A stretch of DNA of 64,000 bases from Brachypterus glaber (taxonomy: Eukaryota > Arthropoda > Insecta > Coleoptera > Kateretidae), in contig OY294044.1 in assembly GCA_958510825.1 (NCBI GenBank), positions 68,118,357 through 68,182,356 of the forward strand, written 5' to 3'. The notes below the pieces were generated by a model, which worked only from the letters and a program-made list of their open reading frames with translations, did no database searches and was not told the origin of the DNA. Below are positions 1-11,978 of the stretch, piece by piece. Made by a program: the position numbers and the translations under genes. Each line of letters begins with the position of its first letter. The first letter of the stretch is position 1.

Positions 1-73
1 AAGTATATTACTAGTCCTAATCAAATGCAAAATTAATATATTATACTTTTTTCGCCTTTTTTAATTTAAAATA

Positions 74-915
74 CAGGGTGTCCCAGAATGTTTCCAAAAT
101 CTCTTGGGGGTGATCAGATCTCGTCAAAATAATGTCATAAGTTCAAATAAAATTTTTGGCTACGGCTCCCCTATTCTGAGATATTTGCCCCCCAAGATGA
201 AATAGAGAAATCAACTTTTTTACTTTTTAATATTTTTAAACTATTTTTTCAGGTTTGTTTAAGAAAACTAATTCGCATCGCATGATTTTAACGGAAGTTT
301 TGGAAGTTATCAGAAAAGTCAGGGGCGGACTTCCGTTATGGTTCAAACCCCTCCGTTTTACAAATTTCAGAATTTTCATTACTTTTTTTACATTCAGTGA
401 GCAATTTTGATAAAAAAAAGTACTCGAAAGTACGCGAAATTCGATAAAACGAAGCGTTTCCGAGAAAAATGTACTTTTTTAATCCAAAGGCAGGAGAGGC
501 CCGTAAAAAAATATTTTTATATTGTTTCAAAAATGCAATAAATTATTTTAAAAATATTTGTATCTCATTATAGTGAAATAATAAGTTCATATGCAGTTTT
601 CGACTAGGGCCCCCTCCTTTGAGATTTTCGCCCCTTAGATTTGATTTTTATTTTTCATGTAAGGGGCGAATATCTCAAAAGAGAGTTAAAATAATTCTAT
701 GCGAATTAATTTTCTTAAACAACCCTGAAAAAATACGTAAAAAATATTAAAAAGTAAAAAAGTAATCAATAAAATTAAGTTTTCTATTTCATCTTGGGGG
801 GCAAATATCTCATAGTAGGAGGACCGTAGCCGAAAATTTTATATAAACTTATGACATTATTTTGACGAGTTCTGATCACCCCTAAGAGATTTTGGAAACA
901 TTCTAGGACACCCTG
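74..915. mobile_element. Tc1/mariner-type foldback MITE (CAGGGTGTCCC ends)
   Basis: The left end, CAGGGTGTCCCAGAATG followed by TTTCCAAAATCTCTT, is repeated in inverted orientation at 700-915. The inverted arms are about 200 bp and diverged. TA precedes the left end, as expected for TA-inserting elements; the right TA has mutated. The interior has no transposase, so it is non-autonomous. Confidence 0.75.
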
Positions 916-1681
916 TCCGTCCATAAAAGACGTCCCCCCCCCTGCTTGTCCGATTTCCAGACGCCCCCACCCTCTAAAGCACGTCCAAAACGCAGTAGGG
1001 TACCCCCCCTTTTTAGATTTTTCTCTTTTTTAGCATTATTAAATTTGAAAAAGTGGACGTCCGAAAATGGCTTGACCCCCCCCCCCCTTTTCCGACAAAA
1101 CCTTTTAATTTATTTTTTACTGAAGTAACTTTAGGTAAACTGGGGTACTAAATAGAGGTAATATTACTTTAATGGTAATAATATGAGTTGTTTTAATCTA
1201 ATCAGTTTTACTTTACTTTTTGCGGTTAGACTTACCAGGTTCACCTTGTTACTACAAATTTAAGTCAAAAATATTTATTTAATACACTTGTTTGTTGCAA
1301 AATGTCGTTAATAATAAACGTTGAAATTCAAAACTGTTTACAATTATTTAAAATAGTGACTGGTTATGTTTATTTTTAAATTATAAGATATTTCTTATCA
1401 TTTACAACCGACAATACAGATTATTGCGTACTAAAAGTGTATTTAAAGAGATAACTGACAGATTTTAATAACACTTAACTTAAATTTTGCACAGTTATTT
1501 GTTCGTCGATGGGACACTATGAATTTTATTTCTTACAAAATTTTTGAAGATTTTTTTTTTATGAAATGACAAGACTTTATGATGAAAATGACAACAATTT
1601 GATGTTGTCATATTGACATCTAAAAACTGTTTTAAATCAACCTGGATTAAAATTTAGTGTTGCTTCATCTGGGATTACAAT
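916..1681. other. No gene seen; AT-rich DNA with C-runs
   Basis: The stretch has two long C homopolymers (about 933 and 1076-1087) and AT-rich filler. Nothing supports a coding call; a 60-residue open frame near 946-1128 is C-run low complexity. Confidence 0.5.
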
Positions 1682-2293
1682 AACCAAATTTTATTATCGA
1701 AACTATAAAATACTAGTATGAAGAACAGCATACTACACACATTTTATTAGTTCACTACAACAAAAAATGACGTCACACTTACTATTCTTAGTAACCATGT
1801 ACCCCTAGGTGGTTTGCTCGCATATTAAATATTTCTATCCTTTTCTATCTTATTTCTGTCCTCTCCGAATCATATTTTTTCGACGAAGAAGAAGTTAGTG
1901 TTTCTGTGGAAGCCGGACTTATGTACAAGATTGTTTTGCCACTTTTGCAAGAATCTCGGCAAGAATGAATTCTATTGATATTATTTTAAACAATCGTCAG
2001 ATATCATTCGTGGATAATATAGATACGATAAACGAGTTAAATAAAAGTAAGTAATTTATAAGGTTTATGCAAAAATGTTCTTGCATAGTTAGGACAAGCC
2101 TAATTTTTTCCTTGTAGACCTCATTTTTGATTCTCAATTTCAAATATCGCAAAATAAACAACTCAATCAACTTTTTAACCTCGAAAAAGATTTTACTTTT
2201 ACTTTACCAACCAACCAACCAACTATGACGTCATTTAAACAACACTCTTCAAACCATACTAGTATGTTATAGTTAAGATAATAAAATTTGGTT
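1682..2293. mobile_element. Inverted-repeat element carrying a small spliced ORF
   Basis: A 39-bp terminal inverted repeat (AACCAAATTTTATTATC at the outer end) lies at 1682-1720 and 2255-2293 with about four differences. The trinucleotide AAT flanks both ends and may be the target duplication. The interior contains the two-exon ORF described separately, whose stop codon falls inside the right repeat, so the ORF belongs to the element. No transposase signature was seen. Confidence 0.55.
1965..2272 (+). CDS. Small two-exon hypothetical ORF inside an inverted-repeat element
   Basis: Exon 1 (1965-2046) begins ATGAATTCTATTG and ends at a strong GTAAGT donor. Exon 2 (2118-2272) begins after TTTTTTCCTTGTAG. 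Splicing out the 71-bp intron keeps the frame open for 78 residues (MNSIDIILNNRQISF... to ...HTSML). Without splicing, translation stops at the donor. The product is Asn/Gln-rich and unrecognised. The strong splice sites and restored frame argue for a transcript; the location argues that it is the 5' part of a transposon gene or a captured exon rather than a host gene. The host gene runs antisense here, and this locus lies past its last visible exon. Confidence 0.4.
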
Positions 2294-2617
2294 AATATTC
2301 TTTGGTTTTTGGTCTGTCATTGGTATAGTTTTGGTTTGCTTGAAAGAAAGAAGTCCAAAAAATCAAAAACAGTCAAGCAAATCATTTTTACAGTAAAATT
2401 AATTTGCAAACGACCAAGAACTAAAAAATAAAGTAAACCAAGTTGAAGTAACCTTAAGATTAAAGGTGAATTTACCCAGCTATATTTTGTTTTAAGTTAA
2501 GTAATCAGCTAATCAACGAGTATTATTTTAAGTGTTTAATGTATAATCTTTGTAGGTTTAATTAATGTGTAACAATTTAAAAACTACAGTTTCTTCGACT
2601 GTTTTCAAGTTGCTTAC

Positions 2618-2860
2618 CCCATTGCTAATGGTTTCGACCTCGCTGGGCCTGGATTTGATTTCTTTCTCGAAATCTAGAGCGGTGGGTATATTGTCGTCTA
2701 GGTCCTTTTGTAAGGTCGCCCGAACGGGCGACTGGGAGATAATTTCATCGTTGATCAGTCTGGAAATAGGCGAGTCGATGCTTCTTGTTGGCGAAACTGG
2801 CACAAATTCTGCTGCGTTGGGATTCAACTGGGACATATTGTCGTCTTCTGGATCAGCAAC
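2618..2860 (-). CDS. Host gene exon 5: tail exon with a PAM2 (PABP-binding) motif
   Basis: The acceptor is TGTTTTTAAG and the likely donor is AATGGG|GTAAGC. It enters in phase 0 and encodes 81 residues beginning VADPEDDNMSQLNPNAAEF. The string SQLNPNAAEFVP fits the PAM2 consensus (Leu, Asn-Pro, Ala, Phe and Pro at the conserved positions), which binds the MLLE domain of cytoplasmic poly(A)-binding protein. Ser-Pro sites follow (PVSPTRS, IDSPIS, SQSPVR), typical of a regulated, disordered adaptor segment. If the donor is not used, the frame continues 19 residues to a stop at 2558-2560. The rest of the gene would then be absent or to the left of the window. Confidence 0.78.
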
Positions 2861-2898
2861 CTTAAAAACATTATTTATTCTTTTAAAATAGATATATA

Positions 2899-3081
2899 GA
2901 TTATAGGTTTTAGGACAAATAAAAAGAATTTTTCGTAGGTATAATTTTTAGCCGACGTTTCAAAAGTCTCCGCGGCTGTCTTCTTCAGGGCGTTGTAGTA
3001 GAAACTCGCGGAGTTTTAAAACGTCGCCCAAAATTTATACGGTAAATTGATACTTTTTATTAGACCTAAAACCTATAATCG
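2899..3081. repeat. Short palindromic element next to host exon 5
   Basis: The outer arms read GATTATAGGTTTTAGG (2899) and CCTAAAACCTATAATC (to 3081). The inner arms carry CCGACGTTTCAAAAGTCTCC and GGAGTTTTAAAACGTCGCCC. The inverted repeats span almost the full length, as in a foldback MITE. It sits 39 bp upstream of the acceptor of exon 5, inside intron 4. Confidence 0.65.
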
Positions 3082-4742
3082 AATTTCAAAAAATTAAAAA
3101 GGACAATGGATTTCTATATTATTATTTAATTAGGAGACAAGCTAAAAAAAGTAAATTTTTCGAATCTTAGCTCAAACCGAGGCCTCCGAGGAGACTTTCT
3201 GAAGAAAAAAAATTGTTGCCTGTGAAATCAAGGACAATCATTGGACAAACTTGTCCGTCTTTATCAAGTTACTGTACAAGGATTGTTCCAGAAATACCCC
3301 CATGAAATAGTGTGCAAAAAAGACAAATTTTATTTTTTTAACAGGTTGAGATTTAGTCCGCCAAGCAACATAATAATAAGGGAGCCTTCCAAACTAGTAA
3401 AACATATTTTTGCAATAACTTGCGAATCACATACGATGTTTTGATCAAACCTGGACCCAAGCCTGGAGAGGGCCCGAGTCGTATTTCCAAGTTATTTTTT
3501 TTTAATTTTTATTACAAATATTTAATTTTTTATTTTACATACCCCAATTTGATTTTTACCAATATTGTGACGAAATAATATTTGATAAAAATGCATTTCA
3601 TTTGCCATTTGCCTATACACTACGATTTAAGTTGCATATGACATTTATTTAAATTATGTGACGTCACGTCCGTAACGTAGATCATTTCGCTCATTGTGCA
3701 CTGCCGTGCTAAGCTGAAAGGTCCTATCTACATAGGTTTAACATACACAGATAGCACCTTTCAGCTTAGAACGGCAGTAAAGGAAATGTCATTTTTGTAC
3801 TCGTGCTTCATTGCAACTAGCGGGAGCTATTTTATCTTCTGGATGTTAAATTACATTTTAATGTAATGTTATAAATATGTGAAGGTAGATGTCTGGCAGT
3901 ATAGTTAAATATGTTTGTAAGTTTAATTGTTTTAATTTGTTATGGTGGTTTTTAGTATCGTGTTGTGCTTGTTGTGTATGCGCAATTCCCTCAAACAAGA
4001 CTTTTTGAACTCTATGTGTCCTAAATAGAACTCACACACAAATCAGTCTTATTCTTAAGAAGCCGCAATCCCCAAGAAGTCTCGTAAATCCACAAAGGCA
4101 CCCAATCACAATTCCAAAATACTTATTTATGTGGTATCGCTTCAATATCTAATCAAACGTTTCTACTAAAATATAAAACGTCGAGAACAGTAAAAAAATT
4201 ATAACCAAATATTTTTGACCTTTAGATATAGAATAATGGAAAACTGTCAGAATTCTACAGAAATGCATATTAAAAATTTTATAACAATGCTATAACATTA
4301 TAGTAGAAATGAAAATAAATAAAGCTTAGTGCCTTATAGACGGCAAACTATTAAAATCTATAAAGAAATTGCACTGCTCTACTACAGAATTTTCACAATC
4401 AATGAGAAAATCCCTATCAAAATGTCATATAGCTGCTATTTCACGCTTTTTTGCGATCATCAGTGAGCATATATTGGTATGGTGGCTTTCGCACTGATTG
4501 TTAAAAATTTTAAATACTTATCAAAAATAAGTATAACTGTATCGAGAGCGTACAAATTGGTGGCGGCATCTAATGTTTGGACAAAAGTACTACACATTAG
4601 ATGTTGGCAGACTTGTCTCGAAGCCAGCACCTAGTACCGACACGGAAAATCAAATTATAAATGAAAATAAAGTTTAGTGCCTTATAGACGGCAAACTATT
4701 AAATATAGTAAAATTTTATTCCGGGTAAGATATTTGGCCTAC
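3082..4742. other. Rest of intron 4: no gene; short repeats only
   Basis: It holds a 22-bp-arm hairpin at 3701-3777 and a direct repeat of about 45 bp (around AGTGCCTTATAGACGGCAAA) at 4309-4361 and 4661-4706. A 67-residue open frame at 3241-3444 resembles nothing I know and is not called as a gene. Confidence 0.5.
3701..3777. repeat. Hairpin with 22-bp arms
   Basis: CTGCCGTGCTAAGCTGAAAG at the left pairs with the inverted copy ending CTTAGAACGGCAG at 3777, with one mismatch and a loop of about 33 nt. It is probably the remains of a small palindromic MITE. Confidence 0.6.
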
Positions 4743-4870
4743 CTCGTTATTTGGTTGCTCGGGTTTAACGTTTTCCTTATTCGCGTCCTCTCCTTTAAAA
4801 TAGTTCCACTCGTCTTCTGAATCGCTTTCGGCTACGATGTCGTTGAACACTAACCCACCAACATCATGAA
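4743..4870 (-). CDS. Host gene exon 4: acidic tail exon
   Basis: A 128-bp exon. The acceptor has a long polypyrimidine tract (TTTTTTTTTATTGTTACAG) and the donor is AACGAG|GTAGGC. It enters in phase 1 and leaves in phase 0, and encodes about 43 residues beginning VHDVGGLVFNDIVAESDSED. It has a cluster of acidic residues with embedded Ser (ESDSEDE), a possible casein-kinase-2 type site, followed by WNYFKGED. No known domain was recognised. It is about 51 kb from exon 3 by genomic distance, so the join rests on phase, on the shared composition of the tail, and on the absence of any competing gene between. Confidence 0.75.
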
Positions 4871-5304
4871 CTGTAACAATAAAAAAAAAACATTTAGTAA
4901 ATCCAATATTTGAGAAGCTAATTAAAAAGAAAATGTATATTGTTAATTTAACAATGGCCTGACTAGCAGAAATTAACAGTATTACTAGTAATGTTCTCTC
5001 AGTCTACGCTGAGGGGGTAAAATATGTACTAAATAAATTTGGTAATTCCAAGATCTCAATAAATTCCTATAGTAAATCCTCCCTGAACAATGAATTCCAG
5101 GAATGTTTACCCCTCGGTCTGCTTGTTTATTTTCTGATTTAAACACTCCTCTAGAGTAAAGTACACTATTTTTCTACGACCAATAAATACAATATGATTA
5201 GATTTGTTTGTACTTTAAAGTAAAATAACATAATATAAATACTAGAAATATTAATTATTATCTTTTTTTACAATCAAAATTTATAAGATATAATAATGTA
5301 TAAA

Positions 5305-5659
5305 GGGGCTGTTCAAGAATTACGTCACCTATTTTTGTCTATTTTTTTACCCGCCCTCTCCCCTTCGTCACTTTTGCCTAGAACCCCTATAAAATAGAAA
5401 AAAATGACATCACCTTTTGGCAGACCCCCCCCCCCTCTGTGCCTTATTTTTTTAGACATGGATACTTAATAATATGGCTACTTTTTTCTTTTATTAAAAA
5501 AAGCATCTAAGCTAAGCTCAGTCTTTAAGGACGAAAAAATAGGATCTCATTAGGCAGTTATATTTTCCATATCTCCCCTCCCCCCTTCGTCACTTTTCGT
5601 CACCTTTGGACCAACCCCCCTTCCCCACTATGGAGGTGACGTCATTCTTGAACAGCACC
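5305..5659. mobile_element. MITE with GGGGCTGTTCAAGAA ends, copy A
   Basis: The left end GGGGCTGTTCAAGAATTACG and the right end GACGTCATTCTTGAACAGC are inverted copies. Inside are paired G-rich/C-rich blocks with CTTCGTCACTTTT. The same family occurs at 15934-16657, where a target duplication is visible. Non-coding. Confidence 0.72.
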
Positions 5660-6181
5660 AAATTACAAAAAAAAAATCGAAAAATTAGGGATACTATCTA
5701 TTTATCGTTGTTTTGTCTATGCTTAAAACTGTTTTAGTATCCGGAATACAATAGATTGTGGGATATCAATATAAATAAAACGGTTCTTAAAATAATTGAG
5801 AAAAACTTAACATTGGGAACGATTTCAAGGTTGATGAAGTATTATTTGATGTTAATGAATCATCGGAATTCCGTTGAAATTATTTGTCCAAGCATAAAAC
5901 GCATACAAAAACAATCAATCATTAAAAAAAAAACATCTTTATTTGGGTAATTATTTTCACATTTAAACATAAAATTATATAATATTATTAATAATTATTT
6001 TGATTGTACTTATTCAAGCCAGACAAATTACACAGGCCCACAAATACAATAAATGTCAGTCTTAACCATGGTAAGAAGAATATGGTTTGGTACCAAACCA
6101 TATTTTTCTTACGTTTATTTTGTGTGCTAAAAACGAATTTGAAAAAGCTCGCTGACCCTTTAAGTTTTTCAAAAAACTATA

Positions 6182-7566
6182 CTTTGGCTCGCACACATGC
6201 AGAACGTGTCTAGCGCACCACGTGCCGCCCATACCGTACCTAGAGAATTATGTGACATCCACGGGCGTGCAAGAAGTGTGCAAAATTTTATGTGGACGAT
6301 TTTCTTTCTATTAAAATTAAGTACAATTGTTCAACAGCGTACCAGATGGCAAGAACTTGCATTTTTTCTAATATCCGAAAATTCCAAGGTGTTTGTTAGT
6401 GTTTGGATTTTTTTACAATAAAAAGCATTTTTTACTTTTTCAAAAAACTATACTGGACGAGCTAGCTTGAGATCCTCAAATGAGGGGCAAGTCATTCCTC
6501 ATTTGCGGGACGAAATATCGCCTCGAGATCGCCCCCTCATATCGCCTCTCGACACGGCATTCCTGAAGTATTAATGCGATGAAGTAGCTCTACAGAAAAA
6601 TCTGATTATGGATCATGGTAGCAGAAGGTCTACACATTACAGAACCATTTACAACTAAATCCAGAAAACTTTTTTGCATAAAATGTGTTTTCAGCGGTAT
6701 TTTAAAACTGTTTTCAAATGTACCACTAAACATTGTGCTAAGTTTTTCTTGTACGATTTTAAAGAGTAAGAACCCCGCTCTAAATGAATCCTGGATAAAA
6801 GCTTTCAGGTACTATGATAATTTATCTACAAGCACTTGAAAAACGGAAAAAAAAAACGGAAAAAAATATTTTCAAGAGCATTTTTTATTCGAAAACGGAA
6901 AAACATAGCGATTTAATTTAAAGATATTAGGAATCAGCTAAAAAATACTATCGGAATCATTTAACAAATATGCAATTTATTGTCAAAGAATCTGCAGAAG
7001 ATGATTTAACATTATTTACCAAAAACAAGTTTTCTGGATTTAGCTGTAAATGGTTCTGTAATATGTAGACTTTCTGCTACCATGATCCATAATCAGATTT
7101 TTCTGTAGAACTACTTCATCTCATTAATCCGTCAGGAATGTCGTGTCGAGAGGCGATATGAAGCGATATCGAGCGATCTCGAGGCGATATCGGGCGATAT
7201 TGATTAATGTAAAAGGCGATATTAAGGCGATATTTCGTTACGCAAATGAAGAGTGACTTGCCCCTCGTTTGAGGATCTCAAGCTAGCTCGTCCAGTATAG
7301 TTTTTTGAAAAAGTAAAAAATGGTTTTTATTGTAAAAAAATCCAAACACTAACAAACACCTTGGAATTTTCGGATATTAGAAAAAATGCAAGTTCTTGCC
7401 ATCTGGTACGCTGTTGAACAATTGTACTTAATTTTAATAGAAAGAAAATCGTCCACATAAAATTTTGCACACTTCTTGCACGCCCGTGGATGTCACATAA
7501 TTCTCTAGGTACGGTATGGGCGGCACGTGGTGCGCTAGACACGTTCTGCATGTGTGCGAGCCAAAG
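6182..7566. mobile_element. 1.4-kb foldback element with 0.5-kb arms
   Basis: The left arm 6182-6671 and right arm 7027-7566 are inverted copies with high similarity (CTTTGGCTCGCACACATGC versus GCATGTGTGCGAGCCAAAG), separated by a loop of about 355 bp. The right arm has extra copies of a GCGATAT motif (7147-7235), which makes it longer. Both arms carry the same 70-odd-residue open frame on opposite strands; this follows from the duplication and is not evidence for a gene. No transposase was recognised. Confidence 0.75.
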
Positions 7567-8772
7567 AATAGGCGTAAATGCCACACCTTGTGCAATGCAA
7601 AAGGCCTGGGGGTCGTGTCGTCTCCTGCGTGCATCGTCGTGGTAGTCGCTAAGGGCATACATCGATCCATATGTCTGGACATTTAAATTGCTTATTTGTT
7701 CTACTCGGTAACTCTTGGAGATGATTTTATTTACTATCGTTTTTATAACTAATCGTAACTAATTAAAATTATTGTATTATAGTGATTTTTTAATGCCGGA
7801 TTTTATTTTTTAAATGATACCCTGCATATTTTTGTGGAAAAATGTAAATAAACCATTATTCTAAATTTGTTGGTTATGTAGAAAATAGTATTTAATGCAA
7901 ACTACTACCAAACTACATGAGGTTGTAATCAAAAGTATTGTATTATACTTTTTTTAACGACGCACCCTTTCACTTGCGGTTTTTCAGGAATTACTTTTAA
8001 AAGTTTTTTTTTTAATGTCAGGCGCGGATCCAAGGGGGGGGGGGCAACAGCAAAAAAAACACCAAAACAACCAAAAACCAAAGCAAAAAAAAACACCAAA
8101 ACAACCAAAAACCAAAGATATATTAAATTGCACAATTTGGCAACAGCGCGAAAGACCGAGTTGAATGTGGGACGTAGACGTAAGTGCTCCATTTAACTTC
8201 AGTGGAGTTCACTTAACTAACCTAGAAGAACTAAACTAAAGAATTTTAAATTTTAAGCCTCTTAGTTATCCCGTTTACACGTTTTGCAATTTCAACTCAA
8301 AAAGTCCATTCCGTATCGATCCACGTCTGATGTCTGGACATAAGAATTTAAATAGCTCTGGTTATAGTCATTTTGTGTACAAGGAAAATATAGGAAGTAA
8401 AATTGTATTAGTCTAGGTCCTACGGAACAGGTATTGGTTTTCCATGTTTTCAAACGTTTTTCTGCACGAACAGCCGGCGAAATTCCCTGAATAAAATAAT
8501 AAAAATAGAAAAGAAAATCTAATAAATAACCTTAAAAATCAATAGAGGGAATATGCTCAACATAAAACGAAATTTAACGATATTAATTGGATAAATTAAA
8601 TATTAGCTTATGGTGAAATTATTCTAAAAAGTTACTTATGCAAAAAAGGATATATTAAAAATAAAACTTATGTGGAAAAGGCTCTAGAGTTAGATGCCGT
8701 CCAAAAATGATGTGAAGCGTTTTGGAGCAGAGAGGGAATGAAGTCTGTTTTACTCAGTGTTGTACAAAATTT
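7567..8772. other. No gene; AT-rich DNA with low-complexity blocks
   Basis: A two-copy A/C-rich tandem (ACCAAAACAACCAAAAACC) lies at 8057-8118 after a G-run. A short shared string around GATCC...TGTCTGGACAT occurs at 7663-7683 and 8318-8342. No coding signal or structured RNA was seen. Confidence 0.45.
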
Positions 8773-8935
8773 GAATGAAGATTGTTACAGATTGTGGGAA
8801 GATTTCAGATTATTGTGGAAGATTGCAGATTATTGTCAAGGATTCTGGAGGATTGCAGATGATTGTGAAAGAAGGAATTGTCAAGGGTTGTAGAAGATTG
8901 TTAGATAGGTGTACAAGGATTGTCCAATAAATAAA
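8773..8935. repeat. Diverged copy of the GATTGT repeat block
   Basis: This GATTGT-rich block matches 11050-11205 in direct orientation for roughly 155 bp, including the shared end GGTGTACAA-GATTGTC-AATAAA. It is probably an older piece of the minisatellite at 10885-11765. Confidence 0.55.
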
Positions 8936-10884
8936 CCCCTCGGTAGTTTTTATAAAAGAAAATGATTAACCTTAAAGAAAAAAATGAAATTTTACCTGAA
9001 GGAATAATAGAAATGACAAATGCAAATAAAAACTGCAATGTTAATGTTCAACCAAAATAGAATTGGTAATAAATAATGTTAGATTCTTTTCAATAATTAT
9101 TACAACTGTTTAATATCTTAATTTTGTCGCATTATTCTTGTTATATTTATTCATAACATAAAAATGTTAAAAATTTCTTAATTGTTATTTGTTTTTCTAT
9201 TGAAAAAATATATAAAAATAAAATTTATTCAATAGACATACCTATATACCATATATAGCATATTTTATTTTTAACTCGATCGTAGAAAATATATTTTTCC
9301 TAACGCATGCGTAAAGTGGCTTTTCCGCACTCGATTGCTTACCTGAACTCCGCTACGCAAATTCAATCTACTGCGGAAAAGAGCCTCTTTCCACACTTGT
9401 TAGGAAAATAGCTATATTTAAATCCACACCAATGCTTTCAGAGAAATGCATACAAACATAATATTATGATGATGAGTAACAGTTTCTGGATTAGGGTTAA
9501 GCACTGTTTTGTCTCTGCTGCACATTAATTTAGCCATAAAAACAAATTGAAACGGAAAATCTGTGAGCAATTTAGATGCACCTTAGAGATATTCACGTCC
9601 AATTTGACGGGGCGTCGTAAATTTGGAAGCGCAGGGGATGCCATCTGGAAGTTGTCAGCATCCCCTTGTGTCTGGGAAATGACATGGCTTTAGCTGTTGA
9701 GCACTTTTAGAAGAGGCACCTGTTGAAAAGTGCGCTCACTCCACGCCAAATTTATTGTTTTGTCAGTGAGATATCCCGAAATATATTGCGTTCGTTGCAT
9801 ATTTCAACAGGTTTAATGGTCTCCAAAAACTTGGCACGATTTTGTTTAAATAAAGTGACTACTGAACCGTAATTTACCTAGACGCATTGCAATGAATAAG
9901 TGGACATGGAAAGCACCAAGAATTATGGTAAATGTCTGTTTGTACGTAACCCATCATTTCATAAAATAACTTTTGATCTAACAAGACAAGGCAAGGGGCG
10001 GTTTTGGCAATGCTAATAACATCTTTGGCTCCCATTTAACACTATTTTTTGCAAAAAAAAAATATATTTTCAAATAACGGAAATATAGCTTGTCAAGAAC
10101 CTCGTGGGACACCCGGTATGTGGTTGGTTAAGCATGTTACAAAAATGTCGTGATTTCATGGAATCACTCGTTATGGGTTTTGTATTCGTTTTTCCTTGTC
10201 AGGGACTCCTTGATTTCTTCGTTCGGCACCGACATAAGAGCTTTTCTTAATCACCACAAACCGCTTAATTTTTGATAAAAATTGATTATTTTTTAATAGT
10301 TTATACACTTACTAAGAAGCGGCAAATGCCAAACCAAAACGATAAACGTGCCAACTATTCCCACAAACCAAAACCATTGCAGAATTCTCTACTATTAAAT
10401 AAAATGAATACAGTATTTGAAAAAATATGATGCAGATGTCACACATACATGTGTGACAATCAGCGCTTAACGTGTTAAAGTCTTCCCTTTTAGCTCTCTG
10501 TCTAAAAAATCTTGATATGATATTCTTGTAAACAAGCTATTTTGTGACACACCATGTGCGTTTATATTGCAGATAAAAAAGAAAAAAGATTTTGTCACTT
10601 AACAATTTCCCTTCAAATTAATCGGAAATACCAACCTACATACCGACAAAGTGCACCTTTCCCTTACGGATGTCCAAGAATTTTTACGGCTTTATTGATC
10701 ACCCAGGTATATAAATAATTTCTTCTACATTTTAATTAAAATTAAATTGTCTTGTATTCAATTTACTTTATTTAATATATTGTCAATCAACATAAATACG
10801 ATGAATTATATTCTTATTATTTTTAAAGTTTAAAATTTAAACGATAATAAATACAATATTTTTTTTAGAGAGGGGTTAATTTAT
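8936..10884. other. No gene; decayed element ends
   Basis: A short inverted repeat lies at 9288-9418 (AATATATTTTTCCTAAC and its inverse). At 10104-10122 GTGGGACACCCGGTATG looks like the outer end of a CAGGGTGTCCC-type transposon. The region between (9590-10090) may be a decayed interior, but I could not find a transposase frame. Confidence 0.4.
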
Positions 10885-11765
10885 CGGAAAGTAGTGCGTA
10901 ATGGTTATGATTAAGTATTTATGATTGTCAATGATTGTTCATGATTGTTCGAGGGGTTTATTTATTGAAAAAAAATGTACAAAGATTTTAAGAATCAAAG
11001 GATTGTGGAAGATTGTCAAATAGATTGTGGAAGACTGTACAAAATTTTAATAAAAATTGTTAAAGATTGTGGGAAGATTTGAGATGATTGTGGAAGAATC
11101 TAGAAGATTGTGGAGGATTGTAGATGATTGTGGAAGAAGGAATGGTCAAGGATTGTAGGAGATTGCTGGACAGGTGTACAATGATTGTCAAATAAACTCC
11201 TCGTTGATTATGATTGTCAAAAACTGTCAAGGATTGTTTACGATTGTCACTATTGTTCATGATTATCGATAAGGTTTTTGATGATTATGGACATTGACTA
11301 ATAGGATTATCATTAGTTAGTGTTATGGATGATCGTTACATGATTGTAATGTGCCAGATTGTTTATGATTTTCAATGACTGTTAATGATTGTTGATTATT
11401 GTATTGTATTGGTTATTCATTAAATGCTTGTTGGTAATTGTAAATGAATGTTTATGATTGTCGATGACTGTCAATGTTTGTTAAGGACTCTTTATGATTG
11501 TCATAATTGTTCAGGATTGCCCATGATTGTTAATGATTTTTTATGACTTTCGATAATTGTCAAAGATTGTTAATGATTGTTTATGATTGCAAATGATTGC
11601 AAGGATTGTACCAGATTGTTTATGATTGTCTATGATTGTTAATGATTGTTGATGATTGTTGATGATTGTTGGTGATTGTTAATGGTTGTTTATGATTGTC
11701 GATGATTGTCAAAGACTGTCAGGGATTGTTTATAATTCTCATGATTGTCCATTATTGTCCATCGT
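10885..11765. repeat. TGATTGT-based degenerate minisatellite
   Basis: Irregular repeats of ATGATTGTC / ATGATTGTT with a 9-15 base period run for nearly 0.9 kb, tightest at 11510-11700. The complementary strand gives spurious Asn/Ser/His-rich open frames. There is no CRISPR-like spacer structure. Confidence 0.8.
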
Positions 11766-11877
11766 CCAGGATTTTTTTTTGTAAAATCTGCAAAAATAAA
11801 TGTAAAAAATTGGTCAACTTTTTTTGCATTATTATGGTTTTATTTGTTGTGAACAGTAATATCTAAATTTTATCGAG

Positions 11878-11978
11878 TGGCACCTGTGAGGAATGTGAAA
11901 ATTTCAAGATCACATATTCTACACACACACACACAATTTTACCTCTTCTCTTCCCCTTGCGTCAGCTCACAGGTGCCA
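11878..11978. repeat. Small palindromic element with (CA)n inside
   Basis: TGGCACCTGTGAG at 11878 and CTCACAGGTGCCA at 11966 are perfect 13-bp inverted ends of a 101-bp unit. The interior contains an ACACAC microsatellite. Confidence 0.55.

Noticed and set aside
2950..2998. Hammerhead-like CTGAAGA...GAAAC string on the minus strand
   Set aside because: The sequence between the two boxes does not form a stem II closing directly on them, and no matching stem I is present, unlike 52361-52775.
7327..7662. 111-residue minus-strand open frame
   Set aside because: Most of it is the inverted copy of a plus-strand frame at 6197-6421; both exist because of the foldback, and neither resembles a protein family.
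7929..8192. 87-residue minus-strand frame with hydrophobic stretch
   Set aside because: It derives from an A/C-rich tandem and a G-run; the apparent membrane segment is compositional.
10885..11765. Possible CRISPR-like array
   Set aside because: Repeats are 9-15 bases, degenerate and without unique spacers; it is a eukaryotic minisatellite.
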